Shown: positions 31,962-40,226 of the stretch, in pieces
How the letters are laid out: each line of letters starts with the position of its first letter
Position numbering within the stretch: position 1 is the stretch's first letter
Assembly (NCBI RefSeq): GCF_016741785.1
Contig: NZ_JAERRL010000005.1
Span: 310,001-374,000 of the forward strand
Reading direction: 5' to 3'
DNA length: 64,000 bases
Source: Streptomyces sp. 7-21
Lineage (GTDB): Bacteria; Actinomycetota; Actinomycetes; Streptomycetales; Streptomycetaceae
The notes under the pieces: model-generated
Told to the model about the DNA's origin: nothing
The model's input: the letters and a program-made list of their open reading frames with translations, nothing else
Databases searched by the model: none
Made by a program: the position numbers and the translations under genes

Positions 31962-32663
31962 GTGATCCAATCCCAACACCCCGTTGGCGACCTCGTGTTG
32001 CCCTGTCTCAACGAAGCTGAGGCCCTGCCCTGGGTGCTCGGCCGCGTCCCGGCCAGATGGCGCCCGGTCGTCGTGGACAACGGCTCCACCGACGGCTCCG
32101 CCGCACTCGCCGAGCGCCTCGGCGCCCGCGTCGTCCACCAGCCCGTGCGCGGTTTCGGCGCCGCCTGCCACGCCGGGCTGGCCGCCGCGACCGCGCCGCT
32201 GGTCGCCTTCTGCGACTGCGACGCCAGCCTCGACCCCGCGGACCTGCCGCGCCTGGCCGAACCCGTGCTGACCGGGCAGGCCGACCTCGTCCTCGGCCGG
32301 CGCCGGCCCACCGCACGCGGCGCCTGGCCCGCCCACGCCCGCCTCGGCAACCGGGCGCTGGCCCGCATGACGCGCCGCCGCACCGGAGCACCGCTGCACG
32401 ACCTCGGCCCGCTGCGCGTGACCCGCACCGAACCGCTGCGCGCCCTCGGCCTGACCGACCGGCGCAGCGGCTACCCGCTGGAAATGGTGGTCCGCGCCGC
32501 CGACGCCGGCTGGCGCATCGAGGAGACCGACGTCGCCTACCGCCCGCGCGCCGGCCGCTCCAAGGTCACCGGCACCTGGCGCGGCACCTGGCACGCCGTC
32601 CGCGACATGCGGTCCGTCCTCGCCGCGCCCGCCGCGGCGCCCGGGAAGGCGGTGACGCCGTGA
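31962..32663 (+). CDS. Family 2 glycosyltransferase
   Basis: A 233-residue GT-A fold glycosyltransferase related to dolichol-phosphate sugar synthases. DLVLPCLNEAEALPWVL is the nucleotide-binding opening, VVVDNGSTDGS follows, and FCDCDASLDPADL supplies the DxD-like acidic pair for metal and nucleotide sugar. The conserved RSGYPLEMVVRAA and RAGRSKVTGT motifs are present. The GTG at 31962 was preferred because upstream codons are Arg-rich and unlike the family. Its stop overlaps the next gene. It lies divergent from the two-component genes. Confidence 0.85.
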   Translation: MIQSQHPVGDLVLPCLNEAEALPWVLGRVPARWRPVVVDNGSTDGSAALAERLGARVVHQPVRGFGAACHAGLAAATAPLVAFCDCDASLDPADLPRLAEPVLTGQADLVLGRRRPTARGAWPAHARLGNRALARMTRRRTGAPLHDLGPLRVTRTEPLRALGLTDRRSGYPLEMVVRAADAGWRIEETDVAYRPRAGRSKVTGTWRGTWHAVRDMRSVLAAPAAAPGKAVTP

Positions 32664-33364
32664 CCCGGCCCGCCCGCACCGCTCCGGACGCCCCGGCCGG
32701 CCCGGCCGCGCTGCTCGTCATCGCCAAGGAACCCGTGCCCGGCCGCGTCAAAACCCGGCTCACCCCGCCGTTCACACCGGTCCAGGCCGCCCGGCTGGCC
32801 GAGGCCGCCCTCGCCGACACCCTGCGCACGCTGCTGCGCGTGCCCGCGCGGCGCCGCGTCCTCATCCTCGACGGCCGCCCCGGCCGCTGGCTGCCCCGCG
32901 GCTGGCACGTCGCGCCGCAGCGCGGCGACGGCCTCGACGACCGCATCGCCCGCGCCTTCACCGCCTACGGCGGGCCCGGGCCCGCGCTGCTCGTCGGCAT
33001 GGACACCCCCCAGCTCACCCCCGGGCTCCTCGCACCCGCCACCGCGCCCGACGGCTGGCCCCCAGGCCGCGCCTGGATCGGCCCGGCCGCCGACGGCGGC
33101 TTCTGGGCGCTCGGGCTCCGCGAGCCGGGCGACGCCCGCCACGTGCGCGGCGTGCCGATGTCCGAGCCCTACACCGGCGCCGAGCAGCGCCGCCGCCTCG
33201 AAGCGGCCGGCCTGGACGTCCGGGACCTGCCCGAGCTGCGCGACGTGGACACCGCCGCCGACGCCACCGAGGCCGCCAGCCAGGCCCCCGGCAGCGCCTT
33301 CGCCGCCGTCCACCGCAAGCTGCTCGCCGCCGGATCCCTACCCGAGGAAGCCGTCCGCCGATGA
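32660..33364 (+). CDS. TIGR04282/DUF2064 glycosyltransferase-like protein
   Basis: A 234-residue nucleotidyl/glycosyltransferase-like protein (DUF2064, TIGR04282). The N-terminal LLVIAKEPVPGRVKTRLTPP contains the Gly-Arg-Val-Lys-Thr-Arg motif of sugar nucleotidyltransferases, and VGMDTPQL and GPAADGGFWALGLR are family signatures. The GTG overlaps the preceding stop and the stop overlaps the next ATG, so GT2, this gene and the methyltransferase are translationally coupled. The arsenosugar label attached to this family elsewhere is not supported by context here. Confidence 0.82.
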   Translation: MTRPARTAPDAPAGPAALLVIAKEPVPGRVKTRLTPPFTPVQAARLAEAALADTLRTLLRVPARRRVLILDGRPGRWLPRGWHVAPQRGDGLDDRIARAFTAYGGPGPALLVGMDTPQLTPGLLAPATAPDGWPPGRAWIGPAADGGFWALGLREPGDARHVRGVPMSEPYTGAEQRRRLEAAGLDVRDLPELRDVDTAADATEAASQAPGSAFAAVHRKLLAAGSLPEEAVRR

Positions 33365-34044
33365 CCACCGCTACCGCAACCCCTGCCCACGGGCCGGCCT
33401 CAGAGCCCTGGTCCGCCGACCCCTACGCCCGCGCGCTGGCGCGCGGCCGCGGCCCGCTGTACCTGCGGTGCTCCGACGGCCGCCGCCTGCCGCTCGACGT
33501 GGCACGCTGGTGCGCCGGCCCGAACCCGGCCGACCGCACCGTCCTGGCCCGCTGCGCCGGCGCCGTCCTCGACGTCGGCTGCGGCCCCGGCCGCATGGTC
33601 GCCGCGCTCGCCCGGCAGGGCCGCCCCGCCCTCGGCATCGACACCGCACCCGCCGCCGTCGCCCGCACCCGCGGCGCGGGCGGCGCCGCCCTCCTCCGCT
33701 CCGTCTTCCAGGACCTCCCGCGCGAAGGCTGGTGGGGCAGTGTCCTGCTCCTGGACGGCAACGCCGGCATAGGCGGCGACCCCGCCGCCCTGCTGCGGCG
33801 CCTGTACCAGCTGACCGCCCCCGGCGGCCTGCTGCTCGCCGAGGCGGCCGCGGGGCCGCCCGACGCCGACGAACGACTGACCGCCCGCCTCGACGACGGC
33901 GACGGCCCGGCAGGCCCGCCGTTCCCCTGGGCCAGAACCGGCCACCAGGCGCTGCGGGCCCACGCCGAACGCGCCGGCTGGCACACCGCCGGGCAGTGGA
34001 CCGTTCAGGACCGGCCGTTCCTCGCACTGCGCCGGCCCGCCTGA
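33361..34044 (+). CDS. SAM-dependent methyltransferase
   Basis: A 227-residue class I methyltransferase. Motif I is VLDVGCGPGRMVAAL (about 71-85), followed by GIDTAPAAVA and a post-motif VLLLDGNAGIGGDP. The ATG at 33361 overlaps the DUF2064 stop (ATGA). The final 40 bp overlap a convergent gene. It is probably a modification enzyme for the product of the two transferases; the acceptor is unknown. Confidence 0.85.
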   Translation: MTTATATPAHGPASEPWSADPYARALARGRGPLYLRCSDGRRLPLDVARWCAGPNPADRTVLARCAGAVLDVGCGPGRMVAALARQGRPALGIDTAPAAVARTRGAGGAALLRSVFQDLPREGWWGSVLLLDGNAGIGGDPAALLRRLYQLTAPGGLLLAEAAAGPPDADERLTARLDDGDGPAGPPFPWARTGHQALRAHAERAGWHTAGQWTVQDRPFLALRRPA

Positions 34045-34478
34045 GCCGCCCGCCGCCGCCCCACCGCGACCGCCCGCAGCCACAGCAGGCACGTCACGGC
34101 CGCCGTCACCCCCAGCACCAGCAGCAGCCCGCGCGGATAGTCCAGCGGCAGCACACTCGGATTGGCCGGCTCCCCGGGCCGCAGCAGCGCCGGCAGCGCC
34201 ACCAGCACCGCGCACCCGGCGACCACCAGCCCGCCCCGCACCACCCCCGCCGCCGGCAGCCGCCGCACCAGCCAGCCCACCGCCAGCACCAGCGGCGCCA
34301 GCAGCGCGTCGTGCACCACCGCCGCCCCCGCCAGCCACACCGCCACCCGGCGCGGCGTCTCCGGCCCCGTCAGCGCAACCAGCTGCCACACCCCCACCGC
34401 GCCCAGCGCCACCCCGCACACCCCCAGGGCAGCCCGCACCACCGTCAGCGTCCGCACCGCCGTACCCGTCCCCCTCAC
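34005..34478 (-). CDS. Small polytopic membrane protein
   Basis: A 157-residue protein with four hydrophobic segments and short charged loops (VRGTGTAVRTLTVVRAAL at the start, RGLLLVLGVTAAVTCLLWL near the end). The GTG at 34478 overlaps the stop of the molybdopterin oxidoreductase gene (GTGA), indicating coupling. No family was recognised. The 3' end overlaps the methyltransferase gene on the other strand. Confidence 0.65.
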   Translation of the reverse strand: MRGTGTAVRTLTVVRAALGVCGVALGAVGVWQLVALTGPETPRRVAVWLAGAAVVHDALLAPLVLAVGWLVRRLPAAGVVRGGLVVAGCAVLVALPALLRPGEPANPSVLPLDYPRGLLLVLGVTAAVTCLLWLRAVAVGRRRAAQAGRRSARNGRS

Positions 34479-35677
34479 CGGTCCGCCTCCCCGCCCGCCG
34501 GCCCGGCCGGCTCCAGCCGCCCCACCCACTTCGTCTGGCACACCCCCGGGCGGTTCGGCGCGATCACCCGCGCCGGAAAGCCGTGGTCCAGCGACAGCAC
34601 CTCGCCGTTCAGCCGCAGCGCCAGCAGCGTCAGCGGATCCCACGCGTACGGGCCCGGCATCTCCGTCACCCCGAACGAACCCCGCTGCTGAAGCGACACC
34701 ACCCGCACCGGCGAGCCCTCCGCCGCCCCCGCCCGCCGCAGCAGCTCCGCCAGCCGCACGCCCGTCCACTCCGCGTCCGCGCTCCACCCCTCCACGCACG
34801 CGATCGGCAGCCGCGCCGTGTGCTGCGGCATCGCCCGCAGCTCCGCCAGCGACACCGTGAAGCCGCGCGGCCCGGTCACCGTCAGCCGCCACACCGACGG
34901 TGACAGCTCCGCTTCGCTCAGCCCGGCCTGCGCCGCCGTCCGGTTCACCGGCAGCCCCTGCGGGCCGTGGTCCGGATGGCGGGGCGCCAGCAGCGTCAGG
35001 TCCCGCAGCGGCGGGAACGTCTGCCCCGCCGTCACCGCCGTCACCGTCGCCGCCGCCGCGCCCACCCCGCGCAGCAGCGACCGCCGCTCACCCGCGAACT
35101 CCCCGGCGTCACCGGCGTCCCCGGCCCGGGCGCGCCGCCAGTGCGCCACCACCACGGGCGCCACCACCGCCAGATGCACCAGCAGCGCCCCCGCCAGCAC
35201 CCACGCCAGCGCCCAGTGCACCCGGCGGAAGGAGAACGGCCACGGGTACCACCCCACGATGTTCACCGCCCCGAGCACCACCTCCAGCAGCGCCGCCGCC
35301 ACCAGCACCGCCACCGACGCCCGCGCCAGCCCGTGCCGCACCGACCGCACCGGCGGCCAGGCGAACAGCCGCGGATACACCGACCACAGCTTCGCCAGCA
35401 GCACCGGCACCAGCGCAAGCCCCGTGGCCACGTGCAGCCCCTGCGAGACCCGGTACCCCCACACCGGCCGCGTCGGCAGCTGCGGCGCCAGCCAGCCCGG
35501 CGGCGTCTGCAGCAGGTGGCTGATCAGGCCCGTCACCAGGCACACCGCCATCCCCGCGCCCAGCCACCGGCCGAGCACCACCACCGTCCGCGCGTCCCGC
35601 GGCCCGCCCCTGAACCGGGGCCACCACGCCGGCGGCGTCTCCCGCTCCAGCCTCAGCACCCTCGCACCCCTTCGCAT
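34475..35677 (-). CDS. Molybdopterin-dependent oxidoreductase fused to cytochrome b561-like domain
   Basis: A 400-residue two-domain membrane protein. The N-terminal half (about 30-180) has four or more helices with histidines in SQGLHVATG and VHWALAWVLAGALLVHLAV, as in b561-type haem anchors. The C-terminal half (about 205-390) is a sulfite-oxidase-fold Mo domain; the likely Mo-ligand Cys is in PIACVEGWSADAEWTG, and PGVCQTKWVGRLE closes the domain. A linker RRSLLRGVGAAAATVTAVTA resembles a Tat-like segment. The fusion suggests electron transfer between membrane haem and an external Mo centre; substrate unknown. Confidence 0.82.
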   Translation of the reverse strand: MRRGARVLRLERETPPAWWPRFRGGPRDARTVVVLGRWLGAGMAVCLVTGLISHLLQTPPGWLAPQLPTRPVWGYRVSQGLHVATGLALVPVLLAKLWSVYPRLFAWPPVRSVRHGLARASVAVLVAAALLEVVLGAVNIVGWYPWPFSFRRVHWALAWVLAGALLVHLAVVAPVVVAHWRRARAGDAGDAGEFAGERRSLLRGVGAAAATVTAVTAGQTFPPLRDLTLLAPRHPDHGPQGLPVNRTAAQAGLSEAELSPSVWRLTVTGPRGFTVSLAELRAMPQHTARLPIACVEGWSADAEWTGVRLAELLRRAGAAEGSPVRVVSLQQRGSFGVTEMPGPYAWDPLTLLALRLNGEVLSLDHGFPARVIAPNRPGVCQTKWVGRLEPAGPAGGEADR

Positions 35678-35711
35678 CCCCAGCCTTGAGTCCCTTGCGC
35701 CCTCGGCCCTC

Positions 35712-37076
35712 TCACCACCGCGTCAGCCACAGGTGGTTGACGGCCAGCGCCAGCACCGCCTGCGCCGCCAGCCACCACCGCACCCGCTCCCGCGGCAGCA
35801 GCGCGGCGGCCGGCAGCAGCCACAGCAGGAACGGCAGCCAGATCCGCTCCGTCTCGGCCTTGCTCATCCCCGACAGGTCCGCGACCGCCATCGCCAGCGC
35901 CCCGGAGGCCACCAGCAGCACCAGCGCGGCCCGCCCCCGCACGACCTCACCCGCACGCCACGCCGCCGCGTACGCGCGGCCCGCCCCCGGCAGCGCCACC
36001 CCCCAGCGCCGCAGCGCCGCCGCCGACGCCAGCCCGGCGGTCAGCACCTGCGCCGCCAGGTTCGCCCACACGAAATACGCGTATGGGCGCGTCGACGCCG
36101 CCCCCTGGTAGTAGCGCTCCACCAGCGTCAGATAGCCGTCCAGCCACCAGAACCCGCCCGCCGTGAACGCCACCACCCACGGCACGATCCCGGCCAGCAC
36201 CCACGGCAGCGGCCGGGCGTTCCGCGCCAGCAGCAGCACCCCCGCCCCGATGATCCCGATCAGCACCAGCCCGTACGACAGGTACAGCAGCAGCCCGAAC
36301 AGCACGCCCGAACCGGCCGCCGCCGCGCGCGGCGCCCGCGCCGCCCCCGTCGCCGCCAGCGTCAGCAGCGCCACCGCCCAGGCCGCCACGGCCGCGAAGT
36401 AGCCGTCCGCCGACACCCCCAGCCACACCGCGCCCGGCGCCAGCACCACGAACGGCGCCGCGCGCCGCGCCAGATCCTCCCCGGCCAGCTGCCGCACGGT
36501 CACCAGCACCGCCGCCGCGGCGCTGCCCGCCGTCGTCACGCAGAACACCGCCGCCCAGCCGCCGCCGCCCAGCCCGATCCGGTCCAGCGCCTCGAACGTC
36601 AGCAGCGCCCCCGGCGGATGGCCCGCCACGTGCGCGGGCCAGTTGAACTCCGGCGAGCCGAACAGGATGTGGTCGGTGAAGGTCCGCAGGAAGTGACCGA
36701 CGTCCCCGACCTCGCCCACCGACGCCAGGTACTCGTTGTGGTACAGCAGCCGTCCGGCGGCGCCGCGCTCCCAGCCGTCCACGAGCGCCAGCGCCCACAC
36801 CCACGCCATCGAGCCGCCCCAGGCGCCCCACAGCAGCCGCCGCCAGGGCAGCCGCCGCGCCAGCACCGGCCCGTACGCCACCGCCAGCCCCGCCAGGGCC
36901 AGCGCGGCCGGCGTGCCGGGCCCCACGTGCGGATTCCACCGCGCGTGGATCGGCGGCCACGGCAGTACCAGATCGTTCTCGTCATTGATCGCCGCCCCCG
37001 TGACGGCCGCGGCGGCGAACAACGCCACCGCCGCGCCCGCGGCGGCCACATCGGCCCGTTGTGTCACCCGGCTCAC
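35712..37076 (-). CDS. Polytopic membrane protein, possible GT-C glycosyltransferase
   Basis: A 454-residue protein with around eleven hydrophobic helices. The first large loop contains LVLPWPPIHARWNPHVGPG and later NWPAHVAGHPPGALL, and a DLSGMSKAETERIWLPF loop sits before the last helices. This resembles polyprenyl-phosphate-dependent GT-C mannosyltransferases, but no certain DxD motif is seen. GTG at 37076 is annotated, yet the proposed -10 box TAGCGT overlaps it, so GTG at 37067 (TQRADVAAAG) is the more likely leaderless start. It leads the leftward operon with the oxidoreductase. Confidence 0.7.
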   Translation of the reverse strand: MSRVTQRADVAAAGAAVALFAAAAVTGAAINDENDLVLPWPPIHARWNPHVGPGTPAALALAGLAVAYGPVLARRLPWRRLLWGAWGGSMAWVWALALVDGWERGAAGRLLYHNEYLASVGEVGDVGHFLRTFTDHILFGSPEFNWPAHVAGHPPGALLTFEALDRIGLGGGGWAAVFCVTTAGSAAAAVLVTVRQLAGEDLARRAAPFVVLAPGAVWLGVSADGYFAAVAAWAVALLTLAATGAARAPRAAAAGSGVLFGLLLYLSYGLVLIGIIGAGVLLLARNARPLPWVLAGIVPWVVAFTAGGFWWLDGYLTLVERYYQGAASTRPYAYFVWANLAAQVLTAGLASAAALRRWGVALPGAGRAYAAAWRAGEVVRGRAALVLLVASGALAMAVADLSGMSKAETERIWLPFLLWLLPAAALLPRERVRWWLAAQAVLALAVNHLWLTRW

Positions 37077-37135
37077 GCTAAGCGCGCCGCACCGCCCCAG
37101 GGCCCGTCACCCAGGGAAGCGTCACCGCTTCGTCA
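37075..37135 (-). promoter_or_regulatory. Direct-repeat site and -10 box of the membrane-protein promoter
   Basis: Minus strand: TGACG (37135-37131), six bases, TGACG (37124-37120), then after 39 bp TAGCGT (37080-37075). The hexamer is identical to that of the epimerase promoter and the spacing differs by one base. The flanks (ATCT before, CT after) are also shared with the 28.7-kb site. Confidence 0.6.
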
Positions 37136-37213
37136 GATCCCGGTCCGCCGGATCCCGGCGCCGCCGCCGGCACCCGCCCGTGTCCTGCCCCGCGGCGGGG
37201 TCGTTGGCCTGGC

Positions 37214-37966
37214 GTGAGCCAGAACAACCACAGCAACCGGAAGCCCAAGCGCACCGCCCGCGAGCGGCTGCGGCAGGAACGGAAGAAGGAGAGGGCGGCC
37301 GAGCGCCGCAAGCGGACGCTCAAGGTCGCGGCGGCCGCCGTCGCCGTCCTCGCCATCGCCGCCGGAGCCGGCATCATCGCCACCGGGCGGGACAGCGACG
37401 ACTCCGGCAACGGCCCCGAGGCCCGCCCGGTCTCCGTCGGCCAGAACGACGCCCCCGCCACCCTCACCGTCTACGAGGACTTCCGCTGCCCGGCCTGCGC
37501 CGCCTTCGAGACCGGGTTCCGCGACACCATCCACGAACTGACCGGCGCCGGGAAGCTGCGGGTGGAGTACCACCTGGTCACGATCATCGACGGCAACCTG
37601 GGCGGCTCCGGCTCCCGGCAGGCCGCCAACGCCGCCGCCTGCGCCCGCGACGAGGGAAAGTTCACCGAATACCACGACGTCCTCTTCGCCCGGCAGCCCG
37701 CCGAGACCGAGGACGCCTACGCCGACACCAGCCACCTGCTGGAGCTGGCGGACGAGGTCAGCGGCCTGGACAGCCCGGCGTTCCGCGACTGCGTCACCGG
37801 CGGCAAGCACGACGACTGGGTGCGCCGCTCCAACGCGGCGTTCCTCGACTCCGGCTACAACGCCACCCCCACCGTGCTGCTCAACGGTGAGGACGTCTAC
37901 GGCGACAGCTCCGACCCCCTCACCCCCGAACGCCTCGAAGAGCGGGTGAACGACCTCGCCAGCTGA
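37214..37966 (+). CDS. DsbA family thioredoxin-like protein
   Basis: A 250-residue membrane-anchored oxidoreductase. A basic cytoplasmic N-terminus (1-35, Arg/Lys-rich) precedes one helix (about 36-56). The DsbA-like domain has active-site Cys92-Pro-Ala-Cys95 in YEDFRCPACAAFE. The cis-Pro loop is in ATPTVLLNG. It probably acts outside the cell on disulfide bonds. The start is GTG at 37214. It stands upstream of lgt, 78 bp away. Confidence 0.88.
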   Translation: MSQNNHSNRKPKRTARERLRQERKKERAAERRKRTLKVAAAAVAVLAIAAGAGIIATGRDSDDSGNGPEARPVSVGQNDAPATLTVYEDFRCPACAAFETGFRDTIHELTGAGKLRVEYHLVTIIDGNLGGSGSRQAANAAACARDEGKFTEYHDVLFARQPAETEDAYADTSHLLELADEVSGLDSPAFRDCVTGGKHDDWVRRSNAAFLDSGYNATPTVLLNGEDVYGDSSDPLTPERLEERVNDLAS

Positions 37967-38044
37967 CCGCCCGGATGACAGCACGCCCGTTACCGCCCCG
38001 TGGTTTACCCCCCGGAGCCGGGGCACGGTAGCGTCTGGGACACC

Positions 38045-39058
38045 ATGGAGATCCTTGCCTCTATCCCCAGCCCGAGCGAGAGCGAGGTCCACCTCGGACC
38101 GTTCCCGCTGCGCGGCTATGCGCTGTGCATCATCATCGGCGTCTTCGTCGCGATCTGGCTCGGCGGCCGCCGCTGGGTCGACCGGGGCGGACGGCCGGGG
38201 ACCGTCGCCGACATCGCGGTGTGGGCGGTGCCGCTCGGGCTGGTCGGAGCCCGGATCTACCACGTCGTGACCGACTACCAGCTGTACTTCGGCGAGGGCC
38301 GCGACTGGGTCGACTCGGTCAAGATCTGGGACGGCGGCATCGGCATCTGGGGCGCCATCGCCGGCGGCGCGCTCGGCGCGTGGATCGCCTGCCGTACCCG
38401 CGGCATCGCGCTGCCGCCGATGGCCGACGCCATCGCGCCCGGCATCGCCTTCGCGCAGGCCATCGGCCGCTGGGGCAACTGGTTCAACCAGGAGCTGTAC
38501 GGCCGCGAGACGGACCTGCCCTGGGCGCTGGAGATCGACAACGGCCTCGACCAGGGCACCTTCCACCCGACCTTCCTGTACGAGTCGCTGTGGTGCCTGG
38601 GCGTCGGCCTCCTGGTGATCTGGGCCGACCGCCGGTTCCGCTTCGGCCACGGCCGCGCCTTCGCCCTGTACGTCGCGGCGTACACGGCCGGCCGCTTCTG
38701 GATCGAGTCACTGCGCATCGACGAGGCGCACGAGGTGCTCGGCATGCGGCTGAACAACTGGACGTCGCTGCTGGTCTTCACCCTCGCCGTGCTGTACCTC
38801 GTGCTCTCCGCCCGCCTCAGGCCGGGCCGCGAGGAGACCGTCGAGCCCGCCGACGAGGACACCGCCGGGGACGGGGACGACGGCCACCAGGACAGGCAGA
38901 ACGGCCCGGACGGGCAGCACAGCCAGGACGGCCAGGGCAGCCAAGGCAGCCAGGACGGCCAGAACGACGGGGACACCGGCGGGAACGGCACCGGGCCGGC
39001 CACCGCGGCGGACACCGGGAAGACCAGCGGCAACGCCCAGGACCCCTCCCGCGCCTAA
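38045..39058 (+). CDS. lgt: Prolipoprotein diacylglyceryl transferase
   Basis: Transfers diacylglycerol from phosphatidylglycerol to the lipobox cysteine of prolipoproteins, the first step of lipoprotein maturation. The 337-residue protein has seven hydrophobic segments and the Lgt signature GRWGNWFNQELYG at 141-153. The ATG at 38045 gives the usual N-terminus; an earlier in-frame GTG adds non-conserved residues. The last 75 residues form an Asp/Gly/Gln-rich low-complexity tail beyond the catalytic core. It would process the lipoproteins of this window (16.8, 46.4 and 62.7 kb). Confidence 0.95.
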   Translation: MEILASIPSPSESEVHLGPFPLRGYALCIIIGVFVAIWLGGRRWVDRGGRPGTVADIAVWAVPLGLVGARIYHVVTDYQLYFGEGRDWVDSVKIWDGGIGIWGAIAGGALGAWIACRTRGIALPPMADAIAPGIAFAQAIGRWGNWFNQELYGRETDLPWALEIDNGLDQGTFHPTFLYESLWCLGVGLLVIWADRRFRFGHGRAFALYVAAYTAGRFWIESLRIDEAHEVLGMRLNNWTSLLVFTLAVLYLVLSARLRPGREETVEPADEDTAGDGDDGHQDRQNGPDGQHSQDGQGSQGSQDGQNDGDTGGNGTGPATAADTGKTSGNAQDPSRA

Positions 39059-39060
39059 GG

Positions 39061-39081
39061 CCGCCCGCACACCGCGGGCGG
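39061..39081 (+). terminator. Hairpin after lgt
   Basis: CCGCCCGC (39061-39068) pairs with GCGGGCGG (39074-39081) around ACACC, immediately after the lgt stop. Short GC stem without T-tract. Confidence 0.7.
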
Positions 39082-39176
39082 GGCCTGGTCAGTATGGCCT
39101 GCCTTGCTAGCGGACCGCCGCGGCCCGTGCCACCCTTGCACCCGGTGAACACCCGAGTCAGGGGGAGGTCAGCGCC

Positions 39177-39893
39177 ATGTCCGCAACCGCGTCCGTCTCC
39201 GCTGAAGCGCACCACAGCCACCGCGACGTCAGCGGTGGCTGGCTGCGTCCCGCTGTCTTCGGCGCCATGGACGGCCTGGTGTCCAACCTGGGCCTGGTCT
39301 CCGGCGTCGCGGGCAGCTCCGCTTCCTCCTCCGCCGTCGCGATCGCCGGAATGGCGGGCCTGGCCGCGGGCGCGTTCTCCATGGCGGTGGGGGAGTACAC
39401 CTCGGTCGCCTCGCAGCGCGAGCTCGTCCTCGCCGAACTGGAGGTCGAACGCCGTGAGCTGCGCCGCCACCCGGCCGCCGAGCTCGACGAGCTCACCCAG
39501 GTCTACGTGCGGCGCGGCGTCGCACCCGAGCTGGCCCGGGAGGTGGCGCGGCAGATGTCGGCCGACCCGGAACAGGCGCTGGAGATACACGCCCGCGAGG
39601 AGCTGGGCGTCGCACCCGGCGACCTGCCCTCGCCCACCGTGGCCGCCCTCTCCTCGTTCTTCTCCTTCGGCGTGGGCGCGCTGCTGCCCGTGCTGCCGTA
39701 TCTGCTCGGCGCCACGGCGCTGTGGCCCGCCGCCGTGCTGGCGCTGCTCGGCCTGTTCCTGTGCGGCGCCGTCGTCAGCCGCGTGACCAGCCGCAGCTGG
39801 TGGTACAGCGGCCTGCGGCAGCTCCTCCTCGGCGCCGCCGCCGCGGCCGTCACCTACGGCGTCGGAGCCCTCTTCGGCACCGCGCTCACCTAG
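39177..39893 (+). CDS. VIT1/CCC1 family transporter
   Basis: A 238-residue membrane protein of the vacuolar iron transporter family, exporting Fe(II) or Mn(II) from the cytoplasm in characterised members. Family signatures are RPAVFGAMDGLVSNLGLVSGVAG (about 22-44) and AGAFSMAVGEYTSVASQ (63-79), followed by an amphipathic acidic region (85-145) and three C-terminal helices. It starts with ATG at 39177 and is apparently monocistronic. The metal specificity is inferred from the family. Confidence 0.88.
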   Translation: MSATASVSAEAHHSHRDVSGGWLRPAVFGAMDGLVSNLGLVSGVAGSSASSSAVAIAGMAGLAAGAFSMAVGEYTSVASQRELVLAELEVERRELRRHPAAELDELTQVYVRRGVAPELAREVARQMSADPEQALEIHAREELGVAPGDLPSPTVAALSSFFSFGVGALLPVLPYLLGATALWPAAVLALLGLFLCGAVVSRVTSRSWWYSGLRQLLLGAAAAAVTYGVGALFGTALT

Positions 39894-39974
39894 GCCACCC
39901 GGCGCGCCCCCCGGCGCCGCCAGACCGCGCGGGAGGCGCGGGGAACACCCACGCGGTACTGTGTGTTTCCCCAG

Positions 39975-39990
39975 GGTTTCAATTGTTTGA
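39975..39990 (-). promoter_or_regulatory. GlnR-like box 1 upstream of gltB
   Basis: Minus strand GTCAA-N6-GAAAC, nine of ten positions of the actinomycete GlnR pattern GTnAC-N6-GAAAC. It overlaps a TTGACA hexamer on the plus strand. Assigned by eye. Confidence 0.4.
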
Positions 39991-40141
39991 CAGCGGGCAT
40001 GAGCCCACCGGCCCATGGGCATAGGCGCCCGCACAGGCCACTCCTCCCGGCGGCCATGCCCGCCCTCTCCGGATCACTCGGGCAGCGCGAAAGTCCACAT
40101 CGCGGACGTTCCTATCCGCTTCCCGGGAACCGGGCCATCGT

Positions 40142-40157
40142 GTAACCTGCACGAAAA
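40142..40157 (+). promoter_or_regulatory. GlnR-like box 2 upstream of gltB
   Basis: GTAAC-N6-GAAAA, matching the GTnAC-N6-GAAAC pattern at nine of ten informative positions, 70 bp before the gltB start. Nitrogen control of glutamate synthase by GlnR would be logical, but is an inference. Confidence 0.45.
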
Positions 40158-40226
40158 TTTCCCTCTCCATGCCAGGGCCAGCGTCGTCCCTCGGAGCCAC
40201 GCACCAAGACGACGACGGGAGAGCCG

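Larger units (their letters stand above)
39894..40226. other. 333-bp control region upstream of gltB
   Basis: No gene was found. The region is less GC-rich than its surroundings. It contains two GlnR-like half-site pairs (listed separately), a TTGACA hexamer (39986-39991) that could be a -35, and a long untranslated leader. It ends with the translational start of gltB. Confidence 0.6.

Noticed and set aside
32660-33364. Arsenosugar biosynthesis role for the TIGR04282 protein
   Set aside because: The name comes from family annotation; no arsenic-related genes are nearby.
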